Of a stretch of 58,929 nucleotides of DNA, positions 37,301 to 45,799 are shown in pieces. A program made the translations under genes and the position numbers. The stretch is taken from contig JAABRM010000045.1 of NCBI GenBank assembly GCA_011390955.1, positions 1 through 58,929 of the forward strand, given 5' to 3'. The notes beneath the pieces are model-generated. The model did no database searches. It saw nothing but the letters and a program-made list of their open reading frames with translations, and was not told the origin of the DNA. Positions within the stretch are counted from its first letter, which is position 1, and every line of letters begins with the position of its first letter. The DNA comes from Oscillatoriales cyanobacterium (lineage in GTDB: Bacteria; Cyanobacteriota; Cyanobacteriia; Cyanobacteriales; Laspinemataceae).

Positions 37301-38595
37301 AAAGCGGAGGCATTGTGACCCACCGCAAACTCATAATTATGGCGATATTGGACAGCGGCAACTCTTTCGTCCCAATCATCATCATTGCCTTCTCGCAAGT
37401 CGGGACGAGGGAGAAATCCTTCCCTACATTCTAACTGTAATTGGGCTTGGAAAATATAGCTAGTATCTCGTTGTTTGCCTTCAGCAATTTTTCGTTTATT
37501 AACTAAAAATACGGATAAAATATTAGTATCGGCGAAAAGGCGACGATGATTTGCTTGAATATTTCCCTGGATATTTAAAGGGCGATTATTTATGGCTAAT
37601 TCTAACCCATTGCTATCGGGAATTGGCATATAAATTGTTTTTTCTGTGGTTCGCAGTTTTAGGGTTAATTCATATTTATGGGGAGTTCTTTGCCAATATT
37701 CTGGGTCCGAGAAACCGGGTTTCTCAGAAAGAGAATTGTCATTCCCGCGAAGGCGGGAATCCATATTTTCTGGTGTTAACTCGATCGCCTCATATATATT
37801 GTCATTCCCGCGAAGGCGGGAATCCATATTTTCTGGTGTTAACTCGATCGCCTTATATATATTGTCATTCCCGCGAAGGCGGGAATCCATATTTTCTGGT
37901 GTTAACTCGATCGCCTCACATATATTGTCATTCCCGCGAAGGCGGGAATCCATATTTTCTGGTGTTAACTCGATCGCCTCACATATATTGTCATTCCCGC
38001 GAAGGCGGGAATCCATATTTTCTGGTGTTAACTCGATCGCCTCACATATATTGTCATTCCCGCGAAGGCGGGAATCCATATTTTCTGGTGTTAACTCGAT
38101 CGCCTCATATATATTGTCATTCCCGCGAAGGCGGGAATCCATATTTTCTGGTGTTAACTCGATCGCCTCACATATATTGTCATTCCCGCGAAGGCGGGAA
38201 TCCATATTTTCTGGTGTTAACTCGATCGCCTCATAGTCTCCCCAAGTCACCGTCACCTCTAACTCTTCGATGGTATTTTTTAATAAGAAAGTCAGCCCTA
38301 CCGAGGAGGGAAACGGGGCAGTTCGGGCAGCTTTTTTTTCGGGACTGTAGCTATCTTCCCCGCGATCGCTTTTATTCAGGCTACTATTTAAATCATCTTG
38401 ACCGCGATCGTCATCAATGCGGTCTTTTATGGGGGCACCTTTGGGACAGAGAAAGCCGGTGAGATACCATTTAGTTGGGGGAGAATTAATAATTTCTCTC
38501 GCGTGTTCCATATCGTCGGGAGTTGGCCCGATTAAATCGAATTCTAAGGCATTAACCAGGATATCTCTAACTTGGGCTGAGGTAATTGAGGACAT
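34348..38595 (-). CDS. drmA: DISARM helicase DrmA with in-frame repeat arrays
   Basis: This 1415-aa helicase is the DISARM motor. Walker A is FFPTGGGKTEAYLG at about residue 700, Walker B is LIIQDELHLISGPLG, motif III is IIASTATVRRA, and the C-terminal motifs are ATNMISVGLDIV and SSSRVGRDPSRPG. Two repeat arrays interrupt it in frame: residues about 121-286 are eight 21-residue units (EAIELTPENMDSRLRGNDN plus two residues), and about 593-695 are 28-residue units ending just before Walker A. A third short insert lies near 982-996 (APLAPLEKGGD). All core motifs stay intact, so the protein may still work. The start is preceded by CAAC repeats. Confidence 0.93.
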   Translation of the reverse strand: MSSITSAQVRDILVNALEFDLIGPTPDDMEHAREIINSPPTKWYLTGFLCPKGAPIKDRIDDDRGQDDLNSSLNKSDRGEDSYSPEKKAARTAPFPSSVGLTFLLKNTIEELEVTVTWGDYEAIELTPENMDSRLRGNDNICEAIELTPENMDSRLRGNDNIYEAIELTPENMDSRLRGNDNICEAIELTPENMDSRLRGNDNICEAIELTPENMDSRLRGNDNICEAIELTPENMDSRLRGNDNIYKAIELTPENMDSRLRGNDNIYEAIELTPENMDSRLRGNDNSLSEKPGFSDPEYWQRTPHKYELTLKLRTTEKTIYMPIPDSNGLELAINNRPLNIQGNIQANHRRLFADTNILSVFLVNKRKIAEGKQRDTSYIFQAQLQLECREGFLPRPDLREGNDDDWDERVAAVQYRHNYEFAVGHNASAFAQIDPENSAYCPLIKTTWVPAAEVAQVAPAKLDQVELNMEKIGQFSQRSSLQENLRPLTIAYRQWIAEQEKIPVDSEKQTETSKKLLSRAQIACDRINQGIDLLTDNQVFYAFKLANQAVAQARRQQLAQETNQPADAFSAPNWRPFQLAFILLNIGGIVNNQTPPFQRGVGEDKSDRDKMDSRLRGNDNQTLSLAGEEGGDQSDRDKMDSRLRGNDNQTPPFQRGVGGDKSDRDKMDSRLRGNDNQTLSLAGEEGGDQSDRDIVDLLFFPTGGGKTEAYLGLAAFTLVYRRLTNQDIYGAGVSVIMRYTLRLLTLDQLERATRLICALELIRKNHPDNLKKLGQWPFEIGLWVGQSATPNRMGKKGDKNPDSARQITLNFKKDSKRSRSPIPLEKCPWCGEKFTPDSFWLHPDESHPTQLLVKCQNFDCEFSEENNHLPIIAIDESIYRRLPCFLISTVDKFAGLPWFGQTAALFGKVSHYQTGDGFYSTADNIKGRGVKGTQLKQPLPPPDLIIQDELHLISGPLGTMVGLYETAIDELCSRKIFTPAGDAPLAPLEKGGDRIIRPKIIASTATVRRADRQIQALFNRTEIQVFPPPGPNLDDSFFAQTIPTKKSPGRLYIGVAAQGRSLKVVLLRTYLALLSAAQKQWELAGGQKNSNNPVDPYMTLLGYFNSLRELGGSRRIVEDEVVSRLQNYQSRQRYGEKDGLFANRKIQDDQQELTSRVTTDKIANTKRRLSCSFAEKDSKKERVDIALATNMISVGLDIVRLGLMVILGQPKTAAEYIQSSSRVGRDPSRPGLVITLLNIHRPRDRSHYERFMHWHNNFYRSVEVTSVTPFSVRALDRGLAAVTVALTRLNLAEMTPPMGAGKIAQLRSTIEQVAASICDRAASHTPMSPAESAKIRQEIEKRVMNLLDTWTELWESNDKILQYNQTEAENIGPLLCDPNDPKTANLSEAAKKFKTPRSLRDVEPTVNIWISRD
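36511..36818. repeat. 84-bp tandem array inside drmA
   Basis: Four units begin at the HIP1-containing ATCGCGATCGC at 36511, 36595, 36679 and 36763. Two alternating types carry either a CCCCCCTTTGAAAGGGGGG stem or a CTTCTTCCCCTGCC segment. Three carry TTCCCGCGCAGGCGGGAA. The period is 28 codons, so the frame is kept. Confidence 0.92.
37738..38236. repeat. 63-bp tandem array inside drmA
   Basis: Eight units start at 37738, 37801, 37864, 37927, 37990, 38053, 38116 and 38179. Each holds the stem TTCCCGCGAAGGCGGGAA plus flanking sequence that encodes EAIELTPEN. The period is 21 codons. Units differ only at single bases (CATATA or TATATA). Confidence 0.95.
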
Positions 38596-38603
38596 AATTT
38601 ATT

Positions 38604-38665
38604 TGTTGTTGGTTGTTTGTTGGTGGTTGTTGGTTGGTGGTTGTTGGTTGGTGGTTGGTTGTTGG
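38604..38665. repeat. TTGTTGG/CAAC simple repeat at the drmA start
   Basis: On the minus strand a CAACCACCAACAA tract ends about 9 bases before the drmA ATG. Similar tracts touch the starts of drmMI and drmD. Confidence 0.85.
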
Positions 38666-38696
38666 TTGATATTATATCAAAGTTTGCAGCGTAATT

Positions 38697-39125
38697 AGAG
38701 AAAACGGGTTTCTTAATTATTTTTTAATGTTATCCGTAAATTTACGCAGAAACCCGGTTTCTTGGTTTAACTGCGAGGACTCAGAAACCGGGTTTCTTTT
38801 TGTATCCCACAGCGAGGGCGAAGCATTCCGGTAGATAAATTGTCGTTTATATATTAAATTACCCGCCGGAATGCTTTGCCCCTACATATCCCGAATAGAA
38901 ACCCGGTTTCTTGGTTTAACCGTAACGCACCATATTATTTTTTTACCACAAAGACACAAAGAAACACAAAGATATTTTGTAGGGGCAAAGCATTCCGGCG
39001 GATAAATTATTGCTGAAAACGTTAACCTCAATACCGGAATGCTTTGCCCTGATCCCATAGCGAGGGCGAAGCATTCCGGTAAATAAATTGTCGTTTATAT
39101 CCCAAAGATACCCTCAAGCAAACGC
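38697..39125. repeat. Cluster of family D and E repeats
   Basis: Contents in order: a full AGAAACC...GGTTTCT element (38697-38763), half copies, several GCATTCCGG/CCGGAATGC inverted pairs of family E, and an ACACAAAGA repeat. No gene is seen. The block leads directly into the small ORF at 39146. Confidence 0.75.
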
Positions 39126-39145
39126 CCCAGCCTTCTGTTGATGAG

Positions 39146-39358
39146 TTGTTATCTTCCAAGTGTAAGTTCAGCCACGCGGAAACCTTGGCAGCATTGGAAC
39201 ATCTACAGACAATGACAGAACAGAAAATTATTCAGGCGGTTGCCAGTCCGCCAAAACAATGGCAGATTACAATAGAGGAAAGGGTTGCTTTAATGGAATA
39301 CTTGATAGTACGGCAACAACAACTTTTATCAAACGATAATCTCTCAGACCAGGACTAG
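39146..39358 (+). CDS. Small protein of unknown function upstream of the DUF3037 gene
   Basis: A 70-aa frame from a TTG; an internal ATG (MTEQKII) at residue 23 would give 48 aa. The frame is open further upstream (KDTLKQTPQPSVDELL) but without ATG/GTG and runs into a family E repeat, so the native start may have been lost. The visible part is helical (HAETLAALEHLQ, ERVALMEYLIVRQQQLL). It ends 17 nt before the DUF3037 start and is probably co-transcribed. No family is recognised. Confidence 0.5.
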   Translation: MLSSKCKFSHAETLAALEHLQTMTEQKIIQAVASPPKQWQITIEERVALMEYLIVRQQQLLSNDNLSDQD

Positions 39359-39375
39359 GCAAGGGAGTGGCTATC

Positions 39376-40203
39376 ATGGCAAGTCGATATAGTGTAATTC
39401 AATATGTCCCCAATCCGATCGCCGATGAACGGATTAATATTGGAGTGCTTGCTTTTGACCAGCAAACCGTGAAAGTTCATTTTTTGTCGAACTGGGATCG
39501 GGTTCGGGTTTTTGGTCGGTCTCAAGATATGAGTACCTTAAAAAGCTTTGCCGATCGGATGCAGAAATCTGCGGCTGCTGGGCAACTATTTCCTGGGGAT
39601 GAACTCAACAACACCCCAAACTATGAAGGATTACTAAAAGTTGTCCAAGGTTGGATTAATCATATTCAATTCACTGAACCCAGAAAGTCTTTAGACACGG
39701 TAGATAATCTGTTAACTGATGCCATTGCCACTTATTTATTAGAACCGGAACCAAAACCAAAACTCAGAGATAGGCAGGCGGCTGCCCGAATTGCCCAAAA
39801 TAAAATTAAACAAGCTTTGATTAACAAATTGGGAGAAAATCGGGCGCAAGAATTGCTGAAACCTGACTATTTTATCTCTGGGCAACATCAAGCCCATGCT
39901 TTTGATGTGGCGATCGCCAACGATCGGCCATTATTAGCCGCGCATGGTCTTTCATTCGAGGTACAAACTTCTATCCAAGTCACCGATTCTTTAGCGTGGA
40001 TGATTGTTGATGTGAGAAATCATCAGCCTGATTTTCCATTAGGAATTTTGGCGTTACCGCCTCAAGAAAATAGTCCTCATTATCGGAAACTTAATGAATT
40101 TTATGACCAAACTATTTCTACTTATAAACGTTTAGGGGCAACCATGATTAATGAGAATAATATTGACCTTTGGGCGTCGGAAAATCTAGCCGCGATGACA
40201 TAA
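39376..40203 (+). CDS. DUF3037 family protein
   Basis: The 275-aa protein begins with YSVIQYVPNPIADERINIGVLAFD, the DUF3037 signature. The ATG at 39376 is chosen over the GTG at 39367 because AAGGGAG lies 8 nt upstream of it. Members often sit beside HipA-like kinase genes, but no HipA homologue is visible here. The gene runs opposite to the surrounding DISARM genes and lies between drmMI and drmA, so it looks like a separate insertion. Function is unknown. The N-terminal half is beta/alpha, and the C-terminal half has a SWMIVDVRNHQ-like segment. Confidence 0.78.
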   Translation: MASRYSVIQYVPNPIADERINIGVLAFDQQTVKVHFLSNWDRVRVFGRSQDMSTLKSFADRMQKSAAAGQLFPGDELNNTPNYEGLLKVVQGWINHIQFTEPRKSLDTVDNLLTDAIATYLLEPEPKPKLRDRQAAARIAQNKIKQALINKLGENRAQELLKPDYFISGQHQAHAFDVAIANDRPLLAAHGLSFEVQTSIQVTDSLAWMIVDVRNHQPDFPLGILALPPQENSPHYRKLNEFYDQTISTYKRLGATMINENNIDLWASENLAAMT

Positions 40204-40462
40204 ACGGGGACTCAGAAACCGGGTTTCTTGGTTTGGGATTTTTTTACCACAAAGACACAAAGAAACACAAAGTAAACGTAGGGTGTGTTAGGTGCGGCGA
40301 CAATATCCGATATCAACGATTATCTTAAAATCCGCACCGTAACGCACCATCGCCGCAATATTTTAATCATGCCAATAATCATGTTAAATGGTGCGTTACG
40401 CTGGATGATAATTTATCGGTTTTAATTCATAAATTTTCGCCAGCTAACACACCCTACGATCG
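40204..40462. repeat. Family D and F repeats between the DUF3037 gene and drmMI
   Basis: Contents: one AGAAACCGGGTTTCT half copy at 40216, an ACACAAAGAAACACAAAG segment and a long family F copy with GTAGGGTGTG and CGTAACGCACC ends. No gene. Confidence 0.7.
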
Positions 40463-43400
40463 CTATAAAAGATTAAGTTGATCGCTATCTCCCTCCTTTT
40501 TTACCTTCTTTTTCCGCTTACTTTGCTTCTTTTTCCCTTGGCTATGTTTGCCCAGGCGAATTTCCGCGTCATAGCGTCCCTGGTTCAGTTGCAAAAGTCG
40601 GGCCAAGATATCGTTATGGGTGGGTTCGTCCCAACGACGACGCCAGGGCAATTTGCGTTTGCCGGTTTGGACCGCGTTGGCAAATTCTAGGGCTGCGTCG
40701 GCGGTGGGGAAAAACAGGTCATGGCTATCTATGCGGTCTTGTATCTCCGGGGGATAGCTGTGGTCTGGGTCTGTGTCCAGGTAGTCCAGGGCAAAGCCGC
40801 ATTCCGGGGTCAGGTCCGACCAACCGTAGGCAGAGAAGACCGCTAGATCCATTTGTTCATGGAGTTCTCGCAGTTGCAGGATTTCTGGGTCGGTTTCGTT
40901 GGGGTCGTGAAAGCGGTTATAAGTGTCCGTAAGTCCCTGGTTATTTTCGATCATTAATTGGGCGCGAGTTTCGTAGTAGGTTTGGCCAATTTGTTCTAGG
41001 TTCGCGTCGGTTTCCCAGTTTTCAGGAAAGGGGAAGGTTTCAAAACAATCTGAGGGAGTGTAGCGGAGTCGATCTTCCAGAGATGATCCGAAAAATTGCA
41101 CCCAAGTTTCATGGATTCGGGATTGTAAAATAGTGAAACAAGCGTTTTTTTCATTGGCAATAATAACCAGTGAATCTGAATAAACTAATTCGCTAGGTAA
41201 AAATGTAAATGCCCCATGTTGGCCAACACGAGAAATAACTAAGACGCGGGAAAGAGGTGCGATCGCCTTAAACAATGCTGGTGTTGTTTCTCCAAATCGC
41301 CACCAATAGCGTTTACGAATTTCTCTATTTTGTTTTAATCGATCTGGCTTAACCTTTGCCTCAACGATCGCCATCAAATCAGGATAACCTTCTCTTGCTT
41401 CCTGTTCAGACATTTCCCCAAAATTAATCACATAGCGATGATGGGCATGAGTCGGACTAGAATTCACCTCAGACCCGCCAATATAGGGAAAAATCACCTC
41501 TTGATTCTTGGGATTTGCGGCAATTAAACGGTGCATTTCCGCGATCGGGGTCGCCTCCGCATTGCGATCGTCAAAAGTGAAACCCATCCCTAAAACATAA
41601 CTGCCAATAAAACTTTTTTCCGCATTAGCTAACAAAGGTTTCGGGTCATCATTTCCCCCGTCATTAAATAAGAATGCGGTAATTTTCTTCACCGGACGAC
41701 CATCAAGAATTGGCTGGGGCAATGGGTTTTGAACCCCCCCTTGCCCCCCCTTTTGAAGGGGGGGTAAATTTTTTTTCTCGTTCCCAGGCTCTGCCTGGGA
41801 ATGCCAGTTTAGAGGCTCTGCCTCGTGTGTATTAGGTTTGACTGGAGGCAGAGCCTCCGGGATAGCATTCCCAGGCAGAGCCTGGGAACGAGAGTTAGCC
41901 CCCCTTAAAAAGGGGGGTTGGGGGGTATCATCCGAAGCCCCCCTTAAAAAGGGGGGTTGGGGGGATTTCCCTACCTTAAAAATATGCACCAAACTAACCA
42001 CAACTGCCGCCATTCCCGGCCACCGATAACGCTGAGTTGCATGATAAATCATCCCGCCATGATTACAAATAAACCGTAAACCACTGCTGCGGGTATCCCC
42101 TTGAGAAATTGTATTCGTAGCAATTAAGCCAAAGGTGCCATAATCTCTAATTAAATTAAAAGAACGGCGGAAAAAATGCGCCACTAAATCCGCGTTTCCG
42201 TGGGATTCGGGATGAACTTCTTTTAACCAATCCACATATCCCTCTGGGTTGCCATTAATAATCGTATTTTTTCCCGCAAACGGCGGATTGCCCACAATAC
42301 AATCAAACCCAGGATTGGGGCGATTAAATACTTCGGGAAATTCCACCTCCCAATTAAACGGGGTGGGAATGATCCCCCCAACCCCCCTTAAAAAGGGGGG
42401 CTTTTCAGAAGTTTCTGTGTCTTTGCCCCCCCTTGATAAGGGGGGGTTGGGGGGGATCGAATTAGTTAAACTTTTCTCAACTAATTGCCGATATTTTTCC
42501 TCAATTTCTGCTTTTTCCGACTTATTTTTGCTTGCCCCCTCAAAGAAAGCCGCCACTTTTGCCCAAGCCGCAAACCGGACATTTTCTAACGCCGATTCTG
42601 ACTGATTCCACCGTTGGGCATTCGCCTCCGCGTCCGCATCAGTTTGGGTATCCGTTGCCTGAATTTGTAACCGAAAATCCTCGGACTTTTTCACCTGATT
42701 TCTGGTATATTCCCACAACGGTAAACCCGCCGTAACATCCACAAATGCGCCGATTTCTTTAGTAGTCAATCCTACCAAAGAATCCCCACATTTCAGGGCA
42801 TGATCCACAAAAGTAAACGGCGCATCTTTAGCTAAAGTAACTAACCATAAAGATAACTTAGCCAAATTCACCGCAAACGGGTTTTTATCCACTCCATATA
42901 AACACCGTTGGGCAATTTTCCGCCTCGCTTGAATAATGGGTATGGCTTTTGTATCTTTACCCTCGTTCCCAGTACCCTCGTTCCCAGGCTCTGCCTGGGA
43001 ATGCCAGTCTAGAGGCTCCGCCTCGTGTGTAGTAGTTTTGACTGGAGGCAGAGCCTCCGGGATAGCATTCTTCTCGTTCTTCTCGTTCCCAGGCTCTGCC
43101 TGGGAATGCCAGTTTAGAGGCTCTGCCTCGTGTGTATTAGGTTTGACTGGAGGCAGAGCCTCCGGGATAGCATTCCCAGGCAGAGCCTGGGAACGAGAAT
43201 ATTTCGCCCCTCCGCTCCCCTGCTCCTCTGCTCCTCCGCTCCCCTGCTCCCCTGCTCCTCCGCTCCCCTGCTTCTCCTCTGCAACTACCAACAATTCCGC
43301 CAATTGACGGCAAACTTCTACTAAAAATGCCCCAGACCCCATCGCTGGATCGCATATTTTTAAACTTAATATCTGTTCCGCTGTGGGCTGAGGCCCAAAC

Positions 43401-45055
43401 TGTGCTAATATCGGCTTTAAAGTATTAGCAACTATCGGCCCAGTTAAGGCGCGAGGGGTATAATGAGAACCGGATTTCCGCCGTTCTTCTCCCGGTTGTA
43501 AATATAAAGAACCTTTGGGCAATAAATTCTGAGTTCGGTCAGAAATTCGCCGCCCCAATGCTGCTAAAATATCCTCAATGGTTTTCGCCTGTTTTAACTC
43601 CGTTGCCCCTTTCGTGGGTAGGCTACATTCAGCCCAATCTTTCAATAATTTGGCGCGATCGCCCGGTTTTGCCGCCAACAATTCTGCCACATTAATCACA
43701 ATATCTTGGGGGGATAGGGCAATGGACAAACCAGGGGCGGTTTGCACTTCAAACCCCATAATTCCCTCATACACAGAACCAATATCTTCTACATCTAAAG
43801 ACCGATAAGATAAGCGATCGCCATTTAACATCACCAGCTTATCTAATATGCGATAGATCGTCCCATCAGGAATTTGGGGAACGTTCAAAGGTTCTTCGAT
43901 ATCCTTAAATTTACTCCCTTCCGGTCTGCCTTCCAAAAACCCATAAACATCAGGATCAAATAACTGCCCATGTCGGGCTGGTAAATAGTCTTCATAGGGC
44001 CCGCCCCCATCATAAACTAAGCGAAATAAACTCAACAATCCCGCATAAGCCCCATATCGCAAATCCATCGTATCCGGGTATTGCCCCGCATCATTTCGCA
44101 ACTTTTCATAAAGCCCGGACACCGCATAATAACGCTGATAAACGGGTTCGTCGGGCATTAATCCTTCATCTTCCGCATAGAGTAAAAAAACCAACCGCAT
44201 TAATATAGTAATTAAGCCGCCATAAATGTGGGTTTTTCCCTCTGGATTTTGCCGCAATTCCTTTAATAATTGCCCCTGAACTGCCGCGTCTGCGGTTTGC
44301 ATTCCCCGCAACAATTCCCACAAAGCATCTAATACTTGAACCGATAATTGGGTGGAAACTTCCGCTTGATATTGCCGACTATTTTCTAACAGCTTTGGCA
44401 GTCGATCTTTTGCGGGCACCGTATATAAACGGGATTTTCCTAGCAACATTTCTAATGCCCCTAAGATTAACCGCCCCGCGACTTCGGTCATAGCTTTTAC
44501 GGGAAAAGTGAGATAACCGGAAGATTCACCTCTGGGGGCATAAATTAATCTAATTTCTGTCCCATTACATAAGAGTCCGATGGGATTTTGGGTTTCTCGG
44601 AGAAGTCGTTCAAATTTTGCTTGGGGGGAAGCCTTCCAACCTTGTCCCGGTTTCTCCGTTTCTGCCCGGTCTAAATCCGTTCCCGGTGAGACTATTTTAA
44701 TTAAAAATAGCCACTCGTTGCCCTCCCGATTTTTTAACCCATAATCCGCTTGTAAAATTTCTCCATAGTCCCGTAAAAATACGCTTAATTCTGCGGGCAA
44801 TTCGCGAACAATGACTTTTTCGGGCCACTCTAATACTTGTTTGCCCATTGCTAATAAATCTGATATCCACGGTTCACCGTTGGGCAACGGTTCCGGGGCC
44901 AAGTATTCTTTAAATTTCTGCTGCAATTCGATCAGTTTGCCCCGATCTATATTAGCTTGGGCTTTAATTAATGCCGGTGGGGCCACTACTAAGCCAATGG
45001 GTTGCAGCAGTCCCAGCCATTCTTTGTGCTCAAATAAGGTGCGATCGATGTTCAT
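40463..45055 (-). CDS. drmMI: DISARM N6-adenine methylase DrmMI with repeat-encoded inserts
   Basis: This 1530-aa Eco57I/PglX-like methylase marks host DNA as self for class 1 DISARM. The AdoMet motif is DPAMGSGAFLVEVCRQLAE (about 565-583), and the amino-methylase motif is CIVGNPPFAG (about 920). Inserts from repeats keep the frame: about 589-698 (QGSGGAGEQ units and ALPGNAIPEALPPV), 865-894 (PPFLRGVGG type) and 1028-1110 (PPFLRGA plus ALPGNAIPEALPPV again). They fall between conserved blocks. The C-terminus is strongly basic (KKKQSKRKKKVKKE), perhaps DNA-binding. The ATG is directly preceded by CAAC repeats, with no Shine-Dalgarno sequence. Confidence 0.9.
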   Translation of the reverse strand: MNIDRTLFEHKEWLGLLQPIGLVVAPPALIKAQANIDRGKLIELQQKFKEYLAPEPLPNGEPWISDLLAMGKQVLEWPEKVIVRELPAELSVFLRDYGEILQADYGLKNREGNEWLFLIKIVSPGTDLDRAETEKPGQGWKASPQAKFERLLRETQNPIGLLCNGTEIRLIYAPRGESSGYLTFPVKAMTEVAGRLILGALEMLLGKSRLYTVPAKDRLPKLLENSRQYQAEVSTQLSVQVLDALWELLRGMQTADAAVQGQLLKELRQNPEGKTHIYGGLITILMRLVFLLYAEDEGLMPDEPVYQRYYAVSGLYEKLRNDAGQYPDTMDLRYGAYAGLLSLFRLVYDGGGPYEDYLPARHGQLFDPDVYGFLEGRPEGSKFKDIEEPLNVPQIPDGTIYRILDKLVMLNGDRLSYRSLDVEDIGSVYEGIMGFEVQTAPGLSIALSPQDIVINVAELLAAKPGDRAKLLKDWAECSLPTKGATELKQAKTIEDILAALGRRISDRTQNLLPKGSLYLQPGEERRKSGSHYTPRALTGPIVANTLKPILAQFGPQPTAEQILSLKICDPAMGSGAFLVEVCRQLAELLVVAEEKQGSGGAGEQGSGGAEEQGSGGAKYSRSQALPGNAIPEALPPVKPNTHEAEPLNWHSQAEPGNEKNEKNAIPEALPPVKTTTHEAEPLDWHSQAEPGNEGTGNEGKDTKAIPIIQARRKIAQRCLYGVDKNPFAVNLAKLSLWLVTLAKDAPFTFVDHALKCGDSLVGLTTKEIGAFVDVTAGLPLWEYTRNQVKKSEDFRLQIQATDTQTDADAEANAQRWNQSESALENVRFAAWAKVAAFFEGASKNKSEKAEIEEKYRQLVEKSLTNSIPPNPPLSRGGKDTETSEKPPFLRGVGGIIPTPFNWEVEFPEVFNRPNPGFDCIVGNPPFAGKNTIINGNPEGYVDWLKEVHPESHGNADLVAHFFRRSFNLIRDYGTFGLIATNTISQGDTRSSGLRFICNHGGMIYHATQRYRWPGMAAVVVSLVHIFKVGKSPQPPFLRGASDDTPQPPFLRGANSRSQALPGNAIPEALPPVKPNTHEAEPLNWHSQAEPGNEKKNLPPLQKGGQGGVQNPLPQPILDGRPVKKITAFLFNDGGNDDPKPLLANAEKSFIGSYVLGMGFTFDDRNAEATPIAEMHRLIAANPKNQEVIFPYIGGSEVNSSPTHAHHRYVINFGEMSEQEAREGYPDLMAIVEAKVKPDRLKQNREIRKRYWWRFGETTPALFKAIAPLSRVLVISRVGQHGAFTFLPSELVYSDSLVIIANEKNACFTILQSRIHETWVQFFGSSLEDRLRYTPSDCFETFPFPENWETDANLEQIGQTYYETRAQLMIENNQGLTDTYNRFHDPNETDPEILQLRELHEQMDLAVFSAYGWSDLTPECGFALDYLDTDPDHSYPPEIQDRIDSHDLFFPTADAALEFANAVQTGKRKLPWRRRWDEPTHNDILARLLQLNQGRYDAEIRLGKHSQGKKKQSKRKKKVKKEGDSDQLNLL
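41725..41975. repeat. Family B and C palindromes inside drmMI (block 3)
   Basis: CCCCCCTTAAAAAGGGGGG-type stems occur three times around a CTCGTTCCCAGGCTCTGCCTG-type stem with its GAGGCTCTGCCTC partner. All are translated in frame. Confidence 0.88.
42374..42460. repeat. Family B palindromes inside drmMI (block 2)
   Basis: Two CCCCCC/GGGGGG stems (TTAAAAA and TTGATAA loops) lie in tandem and encode PPFLRGVGG and NPPLSRGGK. They fall just upstream of the NPPF motif. Confidence 0.88.
42960..43290. repeat. Family C palindromes and CTCCTCTGC repeats inside drmMI (block 1)
   Basis: Two family C units, one partial spacer copy and a run of CCCCTGCTCC-type repeats give about 110 inserted codons between methylase motif I and the LYGVDKNPFAV block. 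Confidence 0.88.
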
Positions 45056-45170
45056 GGTTGTTGGTTGGTTGTTGGTTGTTGGTTGTTTGTTGGTGGTTGT
45101 TTGTTGGTGGTTGGTGGTTGTTGGTTGGTTGTTGTTGGTTGTTGGTTGGTTGTTGGTGGTTGGTGGTATT
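45055..45170. repeat. TTGTTGG/CAAC simple repeat at the drmMI start
   Basis: About 115 bp of GTTGGTTGTT units begin at the base next to the drmMI start codon. Confidence 0.9.
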
Positions 45171-45228
45171 AATTATTATGCCAAAATTTGCACCGTAACG
45201 CACCACATTATTTTTTTATTTACCAATT

Positions 45229-45520
45229 TACCAGAAACGTAGGGTGTGTTAGGTGCGGCGACAATTTCTGATATCAACGATTATATCAAAGTCCGCACCG
45301 TAACGCACCATATTATTTTTTATTTACCAATTTACCAGAAACGTAGGGTGTGTTAGGTGCGGCGACAATTTCCGATATCAACGATTATATCAAAATCCGC
45401 ACCGTAACGCACCATATTATTTTTTTATTTACCAATTTACCAGAAACGTAGGGTGTGTTAGGTGCGGCGACAATTTCCGATATCAACGATTATATCAAAG
45501 TCCGCACCGTAACGCACCAC
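45229..45520. repeat. Three tandem copies of a 104-105-bp family F repeat
   Basis: GTAGGGTGTGTTAGGTGCGG recurs at about 45240, 45344 and 45449, each followed by ATATCAACGATTATATCAAA, the inverted end CCGCACCGTAACGCACC and an AT-rich linker ending in ACCAGAAAC. Confidence 0.88.
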
Positions 45521-45799
45521 ATTATTTTTTTACCACAAAGACACAAAGAAACACAAAGATATTTTGTAGGGGCGAAGCATTCCGGCAGATAGTTCAGAAA
45601 CCGGGTTTCTTTTTATATCCCACAGTAGGGGCGATTCGCGAATCGCCCCTACATATCCCGAATAGAAACTCGGTTTCTTGATTCTAGAAAATTTACGCAA
45701 AAACCGATTTTTTGATTAATTTTTGATATAATATCATATATTAACGCAAAAGCCCAGTTTATTAAGCTTAAATTTTTTATCTATCATGAGGGGCATAAA
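45521..45799. repeat. Mixed repeat block with 28-bp palindrome
   Basis: An ACACAAAGA segment, a family E half (GCATTCCGG), family D halves and the same 28-bp palindrome as at 4399 (here 45625-45652). AT-rich DNA ahead of the TTG start at 45800 presumably contains the promoter. Confidence 0.65.

Noticed and set aside
37551-38462. 303-aa plus-strand frame with repeated CHSREGGNPYFLVL peptide
   Set aside because: It is the antisense shadow of the 63-bp array in drmA. The array is a multiple of three and stop-free in several frames. drmA has the helicase motifs, so the minus strand is the coding one.
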